Source: Cryptomeria japonica (Eukaryota; Streptophyta; Pinopsida; Cupressales; Cupressaceae). Taken from it: a stretch of DNA of 64,000 nt. Under the pieces are notes generated by a model, which did no database searches, was not told the origin of the DNA, and saw only the letters and a program-made list of their open reading frames with translations. Every line of letters begins with the position of its first letter. Position 1 is the first letter of the stretch. Positions 34,148 through 43,641 of the stretch are shown piece after piece. Where the stretch lies: positions 609,326,677-609,390,676 of the forward strand of contig NC_081405.1 of assembly GCF_030272615.1 (NCBI RefSeq). Reading direction: 5' to 3'. Both the position numbers and the translations under genes were made by a program.

Positions 34148-35772
34148 TGATGCAGAGAGTCTTGGAGCTTTGTTTGTTACACCTTCTCAAGTGACTTGAC
34201 CTACTCAACCCTTCAACTACTCAAGTCCTTCCTTTGGCACTTGGCGGGGGTTATGCTAATGGGACCTCCAAGGTTTGAACCTTCTTTACTTGCCTCCTAG
34301 GTATAGCCAATGGTTTTGCTCAATCAACTCCACCACTTGAGGTTGACACCTTAGTTACTTACACTCTCCTCTCCTGTGCTCCAACCACTCTGGTAAGGAT
34401 CTTCACACACAATCTCTTCCTATGGTTTCCCAATGCATCAACAAGGTGTCTTTAATGTGTTTTGAGGTTTAAGACTCACCAAATCCATCGCCTTGTCTTC
34501 TTAACCCTTCTAGGTCTCTACCGACACCTAAATAGGCCTAATTGCATTAGCCCTCCCTAGGCCGTTTTAAGGGTTTAATTTGAAAAAATCCCAAAAATGC
34601 CTAGAAATAAATCCTGGATTTGAGTACACTTTTTGAAGTTATAGACAATACTAGAAAAGTGCATCTGGGTTATCCGTACAAGTGGGGTTTCCAATGCTAC
34701 ACTATTTTGAAGGGTTTTAGGCCTAGCCGGTGACTTGGCAAGATGGGTCTAAAAATATTCACCAATAAAATCTCCTGCTCCAAAAAATTTAGGAACCTTC
34801 AAGGGAACTCATAGGGTTTTCCATTCATGTGCCACTTGGACCTGCATCAATCTCTATGTGCTCATAACTCACACTTTTCTTACTGCCCTAACTCACCTAC
34901 TCCCAACGATGAGCCTAGGGCTTCATTGTTTCTCCTCCTCCTGGACTTGCAACACCACACACCCTATTCCTAAGCTATGTACACACCCTAACCTAGCATT
35001 CTTATTTATTTAAACAAGTGCCATCAAATAATGCCTAGGTTAGAGCCATTTCTTGCTCTTAAATCATACTTGCAAGGGTTTTGCTCCTAGTTGCAAAGAA
35101 TGGAAGAAATATCTACAACCTAAAACAATCAAACCTGCAAATCAACCTTAATAAAATTAAATACAATGAACCTTCAAAGATGGCAATTATTTTATACCAT
35201 CTACTACATACTGGACCATACAAATAAGGAAAACAAGACAAAAATTGTCAACAACCAGTGGAAACAAAGTTGCTTCACAAACCAAAAACTTGCTCTTGCA
35301 TTTCCAATCCTCCAACCCATAAAATGAAGTGAAATTTTTCTTATATCCACTTGTTTCAGTCAGTTCAACCAAATTCCTAATACCTATAACCAAAAATTCA
35401 ACTTTTGTAAGAAATTGCAAAATGTTGCACAACAACTTTTGACAACTTTTTGCTCTAGGATGCAATTTTTGTATTCTAATGCATTGTAAGACTCTTGAAG
35501 GTCCTCAAAATTCCCTATAATACCTAAACACAACTCAATTGACTCCTAATACATGAATACATTCAACTGGAGTATTTTTCTTGTGAACTACCTAAGCATC
35601 TCACTTCTCAGGCTAACAACATCCTAAGCACAATTGACTCAAACCAAAACTTGGACAACTCAACCATGGCTCTACTGAGTCCCCAATGGTTGGTCCATTA
35701 TTGCATCACAAATTAACACACAAAATTAAAAGAAAACAAATCTTTCATTTTTGGAGTGCTAGGTGCCCTGCA
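34148..35772 (-). repeat. 5' LTR of E2
   Basis: Colinear partner of the 27837-29458 LTR, with ends TGCAGGGCACC and CTCTGCATCA. The start could be three bases further out (TGGTGCAGGG), which would fit the possible target duplication. Confidence 0.86.
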
Positions 35773-35775
35773 CCA

Positions 35776-35780
35776 TACTT
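35776..35780. repeat. possible target site duplication of E2, right
   Basis: TACTT, partner of TACTC at the other end. Confidence 0.45.
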
Positions 35781-36485
35781 CCCAAGAATGCATAGCCAAT
35801 TTAATAGTCGTTGATAAGACTTATGCACTCAACTAGTAGATCAACTAAATTTGAGAAATTATTTGAGCAGTCGGAATCTACTCATACTCAACTACATTCT
35901 CAAGCAATGTCGAAAAGTACTCTAGCTTAGCTTCAATAATTTCCTAAACATTGCAAAACATACTCACAAAGTCTTCTTTCTACCGTTGCAGTAGAATGCG
36001 ATTTTCTTGAAGAGAATTGACTCTTTTCCTCTGCTCACCATCCTTATGATTCATAAAATCAAAAGACTTGCCTACTCATGTCAATTCTTCATCAATAGCA
36101 TCAATCTTACCTTTGTCCTTCACAACAGTTGTCATCCAAGAGATACAATATCTGTAGACTCTAATTGTACTGCGGATACAATCACTCAATTCTTTTATAC
36201 ATATTGACAAGTTCTTTGTGCATCAATGCATTCATTCAGTAGACTCTACATATGTAGGCCTTTTTCCTACATAGACATTCTTTCTTTTAGAACCTCATTC
36301 AAAGACTCCAGAAGTATATTACTGATATCTTCTAGACTGATATTGTTTCAAATCAAATGCTTCATCAAAATGCTCTCAATTCTATCTTATTCAACTAAGG
36401 TCAGTCATTTCACACCAATCTTATAAATTCTATGAACACTATCAACTAGTTTTAGCAAATCAGACTCATCATCTAAGTCTCCACC
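35781..36485 (-). other. B2 internal region, no clear frame
   Basis: AT-rich degraded sequence downstream of the B2 ORF remnant. It may be the remainder of that frame, but no motif is recognisable. Confidence 0.35.
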
Positions 36486-37450
36486 TTAATGCTCACCAAC
36501 TCTTGAAACTCCTTTAGTTGTAGGGTATTCTATATCTTCAATTACCATGACATTCTCCATCTTGGTTCTCTTTGTCTTTGAAGCACTTGTAGGAACAAAT
36601 TGTCTCCTTTTCTTCTTTCTAGAGGATGAATCTCCAGAACTAGAAGAGAAAGACACAAAAAATGGGCCAACTCTCCACATATCCACAAATAATTTGAAAT
36701 AATCATTGCAAAATTCCTCTTTTTTAGCCAAATTGTTCAAATATGTAAATATTTATCTTGCAATAGGAACACCACTCCAAAATGACATTATCTTTTGCTA
36801 GAAGGGATTCTGAATAGTATATCACCAAAGTCACAAGCAATGATCCAAACTAGAAAGTATAATTCTTCTCTTTTGTCATATTAATATTTTCAAACAATAA
36901 TTCTGTCAACAATTCACATGAGTTGAATGATCTATTCTCCATTACAAGCATATGTGCCATATATACCACAATAGCCGAGGTAGATCCTTCCCTGGATTTT
37001 ATAAGAGATGCCACATGCAACATTCGTCACCATAGGGATTATAATTGTGTTATTGATTAGAGCTCACTGATCACCCTTTACATCAGCTAGGGATTCCACT
37101 TGTCTATTCAAGATTGACTTCTTTGTAAGAACTTCTCCACTATTGCACAAGCTGATGACCCTAAAAATGATTTCCTTCATGATGGGATAGGGTTTGTCCA
37201 ATACAATGCAATTATCATGCACATGGCTAAAAATTACCTTAACAACCTCTACATTATCAAACAAAGGGAATTTGGTCCATACATTTTGTCCTTTGCCTTC
37301 CAACTCTTTGACCCTCTGCAATTCATCATCCTTCAAATGTACTTCAACAACTCTTATCTTCTTGGGGCTAAACATGTCCAGGAGCACCTTATCTATATAA
37401 TGATATTCCTCACTACTAGATTCTTCAATGATCAATTTTCCTTCCATGAT
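36486..37450 (-). pseudogene. B2 remnant of the large retroelement ORF
   Basis: The open piece at 37064-37447 includes VVKVIFSHVHDNCIVLDKPYPIMKEIIFRVISLCNSGEVLTKK, shown here in one family context; it parallels A1 (HLVLSRVHGEFMWLDF, ITKEEIEAVTGLP). A second piece at 36486-36740 carries a Ser-rich, basic RKKKRRQF segment. Function is unknown. The pattern of a hydrophobic strand, acidic turn and GLP-like end resembles plant mobile-domain proteins; that is inference. Confidence 0.45.
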
Positions 37451-37849
37451 TGTTGTTGTTCCTCACTCTACTGCTTCTCTAATCTTCACAATATGCTCAA
37501 GCAAATATTTGATGCATAAGAAATGAATTAAAAAATTGATACTTATCTTGCTAAAGATACTTTATTAAGATTTTGTCGGCAAGAATTGTCTTTCTGATGA
37601 TGTCATCAAGATTCCTTTGATTATTAGATACCACCCAAGGATTGTCATGCCAGATTAGTGACATGATCCATTCAGAAAGGAAGGATAGAGGATTTTTTTC
37701 AGATCAAAAACTCCCCTTGACCCAAAATCTCTAAGCTTAATTTTTGGACGAAGGGGTGCCAGCATTAAATTCTAGTACTTTAGGCTCACTTCCTTTGTTA
37801 TCACTCTTCTTTCTCTAGACTAAATTTTATTTCTTCTTTGATTCAACAT

Positions 37850-38200
37850 TCTTCATCACAATCTTCTCAACATTACCTCATTTCCATTCCTGTATTGATT
37901 AGCATAATGTCTAGTCTTGCATTTGAAACAACCAGCAATCTGGTCTAGATCTACATTGACTGACCTTATGTCCATTGTTATTGCAAATGTAGTAGAATCC
38001 ATGAAAGTTGTAACTCTTCTTATTTGCAACAACCAAATTATAGTTTTGATACACAACATGATTCCCACAAAGACTTGCATTATGTATAAACATCTTGCAA
38101 CCATAGCACTAAATGCTTCTACAGTTTATTGCGTTGTGTCCAAATTTATTGCTTTTAAATCAATGGCCTTTAAAATATGGGTACCTTTGTGCATTAGGCT
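37850..38200 (-). pseudogene. zinc-knuckle array of B2
   Basis: Degenerate tandem knuckles: SNKFGHNAINC, CYGCKMFIHNASLC, CNNNGHKVSQC and CFKCKTRHYANQY. Spacing is CX2CX4HX4C where complete. Stops and a frame change lie between them. Parallels the A-family array. Confidence 0.6.
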
Positions 38201-38244
38201 ATCAGACTGGTGGTCTTCTTGCATTTGTTTTTCGATTCTAGGAT

Positions 38245-38723
38245 TTGTTCTCATCTTTTAGCTTCTTCTCTACTTTATCTTTGACTTCTTTATTTACTTC
38301 TCTATCTTTCCTATTAGAGCACATATTGATTTGGAAACCAAGTCCAGTTTTATTTGAATTACCTTGGTGCATACTAATCAGATCTTCTAGGAGCTTACTA
38401 CTATCAAGGATATTATTCTCTGCCTTCAAGTTCTTCACCTCTTGTTCAAGATTTTCACTTTCTTCAGACTTTAGCTTTAATGTCTCTTTCAGGATTTTCT
38501 CTATCTTGTCCTTTTCCTCGATCTTCTACATCAAATATTTGATAGTCTCATTCGCCTAGTTCAACTAATTTTTAACCTCCTTATGTCTCAACTTGAACTT
38601 CCAAATTTTCTCTCTCAACTTCTGCACACATTCATTCGCTATCTTCACATTTTTCTTCAATTCTTCACTCTCTGATTCAATGCTTTCCAAATCTTCAGGG
38701 TCCATCTTCAAATATTCATCCAT
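38245..38723 (-). pseudogene. coiled-coil Gag-like protein of B2
   Basis: ATG at 38723 (MDEYLKMDPEDLESIE) lies about 90 bases after the primer site. The product is almost entirely charged coiled coil (ESEELKKNVKIANECVQKL, EEKDKIEKILKETLKLK) with a few stops, ending in a Lys-rich segment before the knuckles. Confidence 0.6.
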
Positions 38724-38812
38724 TTAAAAATCTCCCTCTAAGCATATACATTCCATGACTCAACCAATACAAAACTCCGTCAAGCAGTTAAGCTTTCAAA
38801 ACAAGGGACCAA

Positions 38813-38825
38813 AGCTCTGATACTA
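38813..38825 (-). other. primer-binding site of B2
   Basis: Minus-strand TAGTATCAGAGCT, one base away from the standard Met-type site in the first ten, five bases from the LTR end. Confidence 0.65.
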
Positions 38826-38830
38826 ATCGT

Positions 38831-39744
38831 TGATTAGGTTGAAAACACCAAAATACTAAGAGGTGGGGGTGTGAATCAATATTCCCACATATTAAAAAAA
38901 ACTAAACTTTTCACCAATTATAATTTTTATCAAACACACTGGACTCATATAGAGTAGTTAATTTGGAATAGGCATGAAGAACACAACCATAAGACAAACA
39001 TTGGATTTTATACGTGGAAAACCCAAATGGGAAAAAGAAAGAAGAGTTTTAACTCTCAGGAGTATATAACTAGTTATAGTTTGAGTTTACAAAGGGGTGG
39101 CTCATTGTCGGGTGGCTCACTGCCAAATTACAAAACAATGACTCACTGCCATACTAATCACTATAGATTTACAAAATATGGCTAACTCCCAAAATTCTCA
39201 CTGCAACTGGAAAGGTTGAAATGAAAAGGTTTGCATCTCCAAATTCATGGAATCAGTTCAAGGTTTAAGCCTAGATTACAAATCTCAAACTCTATAGTAG
39301 ATCTGGTTAGAGATCTTTCTACAACTGTCCTACAGCAAGTCCGTTAAAGGACTACTACACTACTACAATAGTGATTGCCTTCGCTATCTGCAACTCACAC
39401 TTCACACACTGTTATCTTTTTTCCAACTATATTTTGGACAATAGTTACCTTCACATTCACACTCACTTATTCAATCTCACATACCAATACATATGTATAT
39501 CCATACCGAAAGGTATAGATACAAAATATTGTGTCGACCTCCGCAAGATTTCTACACACTTCCTTTTCATACTCCGATTATCTATACATATATCGAGATT
39601 ACTAGAAAAGGGTAGGGTCGTTCAAACCCAAGAATATTGATCCATTATCTCAAGATCAATCCAAATATCTCCAAATAGGTAGACTCCACATGAACCAAGG
39701 AAACCACAACACAAAACTCAAAGAGATACTTCTGATAATTACCA
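38831..39744 (-). repeat. B-type 5' LTR of B2
   Basis: The LTR end is TGATTAGGTTGAAAA in plus orientation, matching B1 at 12005 over about 220 bases. The start is not defined because A1 abuts it at 39745; A1 may have inserted within the LTR. Confidence 0.6.
38852..38883 (-). promoter_or_regulatory. LTR-end hairpin of B2
   Basis: A 6-bp stem AATACT/AATATT with one G-U wobble in sense RNA surrounds a G-rich (sense C-rich) loop. Confidence 0.45.
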
Positions 39745-40586
39745 TGTTGGCATTCTACACTCACATAAGAATGGTTGATGTTGTCATTGATGGAAACCAA
39801 CCAGTAACAGGATTCTATAGGTTCACCAGAAACATAGACATCATCTACTGACACTGGTAGGCACAACAAGTTCATTCATCGGCATCTAGTTTACACCGAC
39901 AATAAAGCATACCGACACTCAGGCCAACATGAGACAAAGTTTTGTTTATATGAATTGTATTGTAATGTAACTAATTATATGTAAGCCAACATGATGTGTT
40001 ATAAAGACTCATATATGTATAATATTTAATATGTCATTTTAATATAGAAAAGATATAGAATAGAAGAGAGGCAATTATTTAATAGATCATAGAAGATAGG
40101 CTATGTGAGTGAATATCATTCACCGGTAAGGTGTTTGGTTAAGGTTTTTCACTGAGATTAAACTAGTACTAAATCAAGCATTATAGATGTTATTTTGAGC
40201 AGTACATTGTCTTGAATTTAATTATCCATATTGTAGTTAGTGAGACTCTTTCATTGAGTAGTGAGCTCTAGGTTGTTGGCCTTCCTACATGTGCAGGCCC
40301 CTATTGTAAGTAATATTTATTCATATTGGCCAGTGAGTAAATCTAGTGGGTCAGAAATCCCACCAAGGTTTTTCCCTTACCGGGTTTCATCACCAAAATA
40401 TCTTTTGTTATGGTGTGCAATTACGTTGTCTTTGTTATTTCTCTTTGCTTAATTATTACTTGTTTATTGGTACATTAATTTGGGTTGAAAAGTTATAAAT
40501 AAGTTCAAATATTCCATTAACCAATTAGACACTGATTCACCCCCCCCCCCCTCTCAGTGTCTTTGGGATTGTCATTGCATCTAACA
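39745..40586 (+). repeat. 5' LTR of A1
   Basis: 842 bp from TGTTGGCATTCTACACTC to GCATCTAACA. The start is supported by the matching G remnant at 27.5 kb; the body matches A2. Confidence 0.75.
40527..40562 (+). promoter_or_regulatory. LTR-end hairpin of A1
   Basis: Perfect 9-bp stem AGACACTGA/TCAGTGTCT with an 18-base loop TTCACCCC...CTC, 24 bases from the LTR end. Confidence 0.7.
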
Positions 40587-40588
40587 AT

Positions 40589-40601
40589 TGGTATCAGAGC
40601 C
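40589..40601 (+). other. primer-binding site of A1 (tRNA-Met type)
   Basis: TGGTATCAGAGCC, two bases after the LTR end. Confidence 0.85.
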
Positions 40602-40603
40602 TA

Positions 40604-41090
40604 GTCCTCTATTTGGAAAAGACTAACAGCTTGAGGAAGATTCTGAAACCGATACCGATGGAGAGTTTGAGAAAACAGTTGGAAGGAGCTCTTGAAGATT
40701 TTGATACAAAAAAATTGAAAAATATTAAACTTGAAGATGATCTAAGGACTGCCCAAGAATTCATTAAAGAACTTCAGGAGAACTTGGTTATAGCATAAAA
40801 CAAGAGGAAGGAACTTCCTGATCAAATGCAAAAATAAGATGATGATGAAAAGGAAACTCTTAGAGATATTGCAAAGAAGTTGAGGTAAGAGAATAGTAAC
40901 ATGAAGAATGAAATGCAAAATCTAACCATGAGGCTATGTAAGGAAATTTAAGATAGGAAGAATAATGAAGAAGACTTGACTAGGAGACTTAATGATGCAT
41001 CAAATGAAAATCAGAGACTTTTTCATGAAAAGGATATGCTAAAGACATATCTAATTCACATGCAACATGATAAAGAGGAGCTTATGAGAC
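40604..41090 (+). pseudogene. coiled-coil Gag-like protein of A1, first part
   Basis: A charged heptad-rich product (LRKQLEGALEDFDTKKLKN, DEKETLRDIAKKLR, EEDLTRRLNDASNENQRL) with stops near 40798, 40836, 40888 and 40949. It is cut by insertion D after LMRL-type sequence at 41090 and resumes at about 42656. Colinear with A2. Confidence 0.65.
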
Positions 41091-42118
41091 TGTTAGGTCC
41101 TGAAGACAACTGAGATGGGGGGGTGAATCAGTTGTTAAATAAATTTACACCAAAAACAACCTAACTAAACTTAATGTTTAATATCGGTAAACCAAACTTT
41201 ATGCTGGTAGACAATTTATCAGTTAATTGCAGTACTGGTAAAGATTAATGCATGAAAACAGAAAGACAATAACATCCACAACAAATAACACCAATGTTTG
41301 TACGTGGAAACCCTGTAAGGGGAAAAAATATGGTGGGAAACCTTACCCACAATCAGATGATACTACTACAAGTAGTATGTGTATATAATTGGGGTCAATC
41401 ACAAATAGGAGTCACACTGACTACAATTGGATGGTTAAATCCAATAATGATGTACTGCTCAAAATAGCATCTTCATATGCTGGATTCAGTACGAGTGTAG
41501 TTTTGATATGTCTTCATATAAACCTTTCTTCACCTTCAAATGATGTCTGCATGTATAGCTCTACTTATTCTTGCATATACCTTCTTAAAATTCCTTTTTC
41601 TAATCGCATATAGATCTTACAAATAAGATCTTACATATATACCATAACCTAAGACCAATTTTAGTAGATTGGCTCTAAAAGATATTACAATAAAATTAAT
41701 TACAAGTAAATCAATAACTGATGCAATATCCAATTCAACATGTTAGATTAATGCATTTACAACATTGATAAATCATCTCCAAAGCATGTCGTGCTGATCC
41801 GGAATAGATAAGCCTGTCGGTGCTTATTCTGGACCTATTTGCTAGTAACAACAAATATGCAAATACGAATATACTAATGAAAAAATCTCCAAGACAAAGT
41901 GTCTAAATGATATCTTCAACATAACCAAGTGTTTTCCATGTTATTCCAAGTGCTGGTGAACAATATATCTTGTCGATGTACCAGATATCGGTGACTCTGC
42001 AAAAAGTCACTTGCTTGTCAGTGAACATTGTCAATCCTCCAAAGTGCCACAGTTGATAAGTGTTAATAGGTGTTGACATCAATGAAAAAACCATATCAAC
42101 ATATCCAAAATACCAACA
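41091..42118 (-). repeat. 3' LTR of D
   Basis: 1,028 bp with minus-strand ends TGTTGGTATTTTGG and CAGGACCTAACA. No partner LTR in the window. Confidence 0.75.
41106..41135 (-). promoter_or_regulatory. LTR-end hairpin of D
   Basis: ACAACTGA and TCAGTTGT form a perfect 8-bp stem; the loop holds the G-run. The stem sequence differs from A and C at paired positions. Confidence 0.68.
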
Positions 42119-42131
42119 GTCTCCCCCTTTG
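42119..42131 (-). other. polypurine tract of D
   Basis: AAAGGGGGAGAC in minus sense directly adjoins the LTR start. Further AAAGGGGGAGA-like tracts occur near 42285, 42325 and 42420. Confidence 0.65.
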
Positions 42132-42514
42132 GCATTTATGGCAACACAAGATGGAAAAACCATCAAAGTGCCAAAACAAAAATGCCAAATACCAAAGACC
42201 AACAATCTCCCAAAAGAGATCATAACTAGAAATCAAAATTCAGATACATAGAGGAATCAATCTCTCCCAAAGTAACAATCTCTCCCCCTGAGAGTAACAT
42301 GTGTTTTCCTTGTGTTTTTACATATCAATCTCTCCCCCTTTGATATCAAATGCCAAAGTCAATACAAAAGCCAGGTTCAAATACAAAATACCAACCAACC
42401 AATGCAATATACCAACTACTCCCCCTGAGAAGTAGCTCTCATCATCAAAGCTGGAATAAAAGATTTATTTGTTAATTCTATTTGTTGATGATAAACATCA
42501 ATTGTCTAAGTCTT

Positions 42515-42610
42515 TACTGGTGGGGTTATGACCCCAAGCTGATCTTTGAGATATTCAAAAGTCTCCTTAGGCAAAGGCTTAGTGAAAATATCTGCAATCT
42601 TCTCTTTAGT
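42515..42610 (-). pseudogene. C-terminal end of copia RNase H in D
   Basis: Minus-strand IFTKPLPKETFEYLKDQLG matches the closing motif of the C-element RNase H. The rest of pol is absent. Confidence 0.7.
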
Positions 42611-42655
42611 ATTCAGATAAACTAGTTATACTTCTTTTGCTTCAACATTCTCTTT

Positions 42656-42854
42656 CAGCATTATGGAAAATGAATTGATCACTACAAATGAATACAAAGA
42701 CAAATTCAAGAAAAGTTCAAAAAGGATTGATGACATTCTAAAAAGGTAGAAACCCGATGGAGATACAATTGGACTTGGATTTGAACATGGAGAAAGTTCT
42801 GGGACTGCAAACAATCAAGATCACAACAAACCGGTAAGACAACCCAAAGCTTAT
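42656..42854 (+). pseudogene. A1 Gag-like protein, part after insertion D
   Basis: Sequence colinear with A2 resumes (KDKFKKSSK, then DGDTIGLGFEHGESSGT) and leads into the zinc-knuckle array. One stop near 42748. Confidence 0.6.
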
Positions 42855-43240
42855 AAATTTAATGGGAAATTTTTTAATTGCAACCAATTTGGTCATAAAG
42901 AAAATTAGTGCAGATTTAGAAATAATCATAATACAAATTTACCTAACGGTCAATGATCCAAATGCAATAAAGTTGTTCATAACTCAGAAAATTGTAGAAT
43001 GAATGTGAAATGCTATGTTTGTGGTAAATTTGAACATTTATCTAATCAATGTAGAACACAAACTAGTCAAGGATATGGAAAAGTTGTTCAGAGGAATAAT
43101 GTAACTTGTTATGCATGTAACAAGATTAGATATATTGCAAACTTTTGTAGAAGCAAGACTATACTAGAGAACAATAATGGATCTAATGAGAAGGGAAAAG
43201 AAAAAGTAAACGAAATACAACAAGAATTTTCAAAACAATA
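42855..43240 (+). pseudogene. zinc-knuckle array of A1
   Basis: Four knuckles: FNCNQFGHKEN.C (with a stop, first Cys lost), SKCNKVVHNSENC, CYVCGKFEHLSNQC (intact) and CYACNKIRYIANFC (His to Tyr). The open part from 42999 ends with a basic Lys/Gln tail. Same order and spacing as A2. Confidence 0.75.
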
Positions 43241-43641
43241 GATTAAGAAGAGAGATCAAAGAATTGATGAATTTGTCCTTGCACCGGTAGAATAGAGTAA
43301 TCCTCCACCAATAGGATATTTTTCATCTGACTAAGGAATAATCCTTAGGGGGTATGGCAGTGAATTGAAAATCATGCATTCTACCCTTGGTTGATGGTAA
43401 TAAGTTATATTTCTTCTTTACCGACAGATATGTTAAGATTTCACTTAACCAGCAAGTGTTTAATGCGGTTGTTGGAGAACATTTTGGTTATAAAGCACAA
43501 GATAACCCTCATTTCAATCCACCAAGCATCCAAGCATTCGAAGAGAGTGCGAATTAAGAAAAGACATTTTAAAGGTGAAGAAGCAAATATCTTTTAGGGT
43601 ATTCAAGGATTTCACAAGTCAAAAGGTATTTAGCTTTTGCA
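43241..43641 (+). other. A1 conserved spacer before the large ORF
   Basis: No open frame but colinear with A2 20594-20900, so it is part of the element. It may hold a splice acceptor or internal promoter for the large ORF. Confidence 0.4.

Larger units (their letters stand above)
27837..35775 (-). mobile_element. E2: complete Ty3/Gypsy chromovirus, better preserved than E1
   Basis: Two 1.62-kb LTRs, Met-type primer site, gag, protease, RT, RNase H, integrase with intact DDE residues, and a chromodomain. Layout, motifs and LTR termini (TG.AGGG...CTCTG.ATCA) match E1 but sequences are well diverged, so the two are related lineages rather than recent copies. LTRs differ by roughly one base in ten by eye. 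Fewer stops than E1, yet gag and RT contain some, so it is not autonomous. Confidence 0.9.
35781..39744 (-). mobile_element. B2: non-autonomous B-family retroelement (5' LTR and internal part)
   Basis: Minus-strand order: LTR, primer site, coiled-coil Gag-like frame, zinc-knuckle array, then a broken frame resembling the large A ORF. No protease, integrase or RT was found. It has the same architecture as A1 and A2 with different sequence. E2 interrupts it at the low end; a possible 3' LTR is the remnant at 27.5 kb. The outer LTR edge meets A1 at 39745. Confidence 0.65.
41091..42655 (-). mobile_element. D: truncated copia element (3' LTR plus end of pol) inside A1
   Basis: A complete copia-type LTR, polypurine tract and about 500 bp upstream are present in minus orientation, then homology to A resumes. 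Only the 3' end of the element is present, so it is either a truncated insertion or one followed by internal deletion. The exact high-side breakpoint lies around 42640-42665. Confidence 0.72.
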
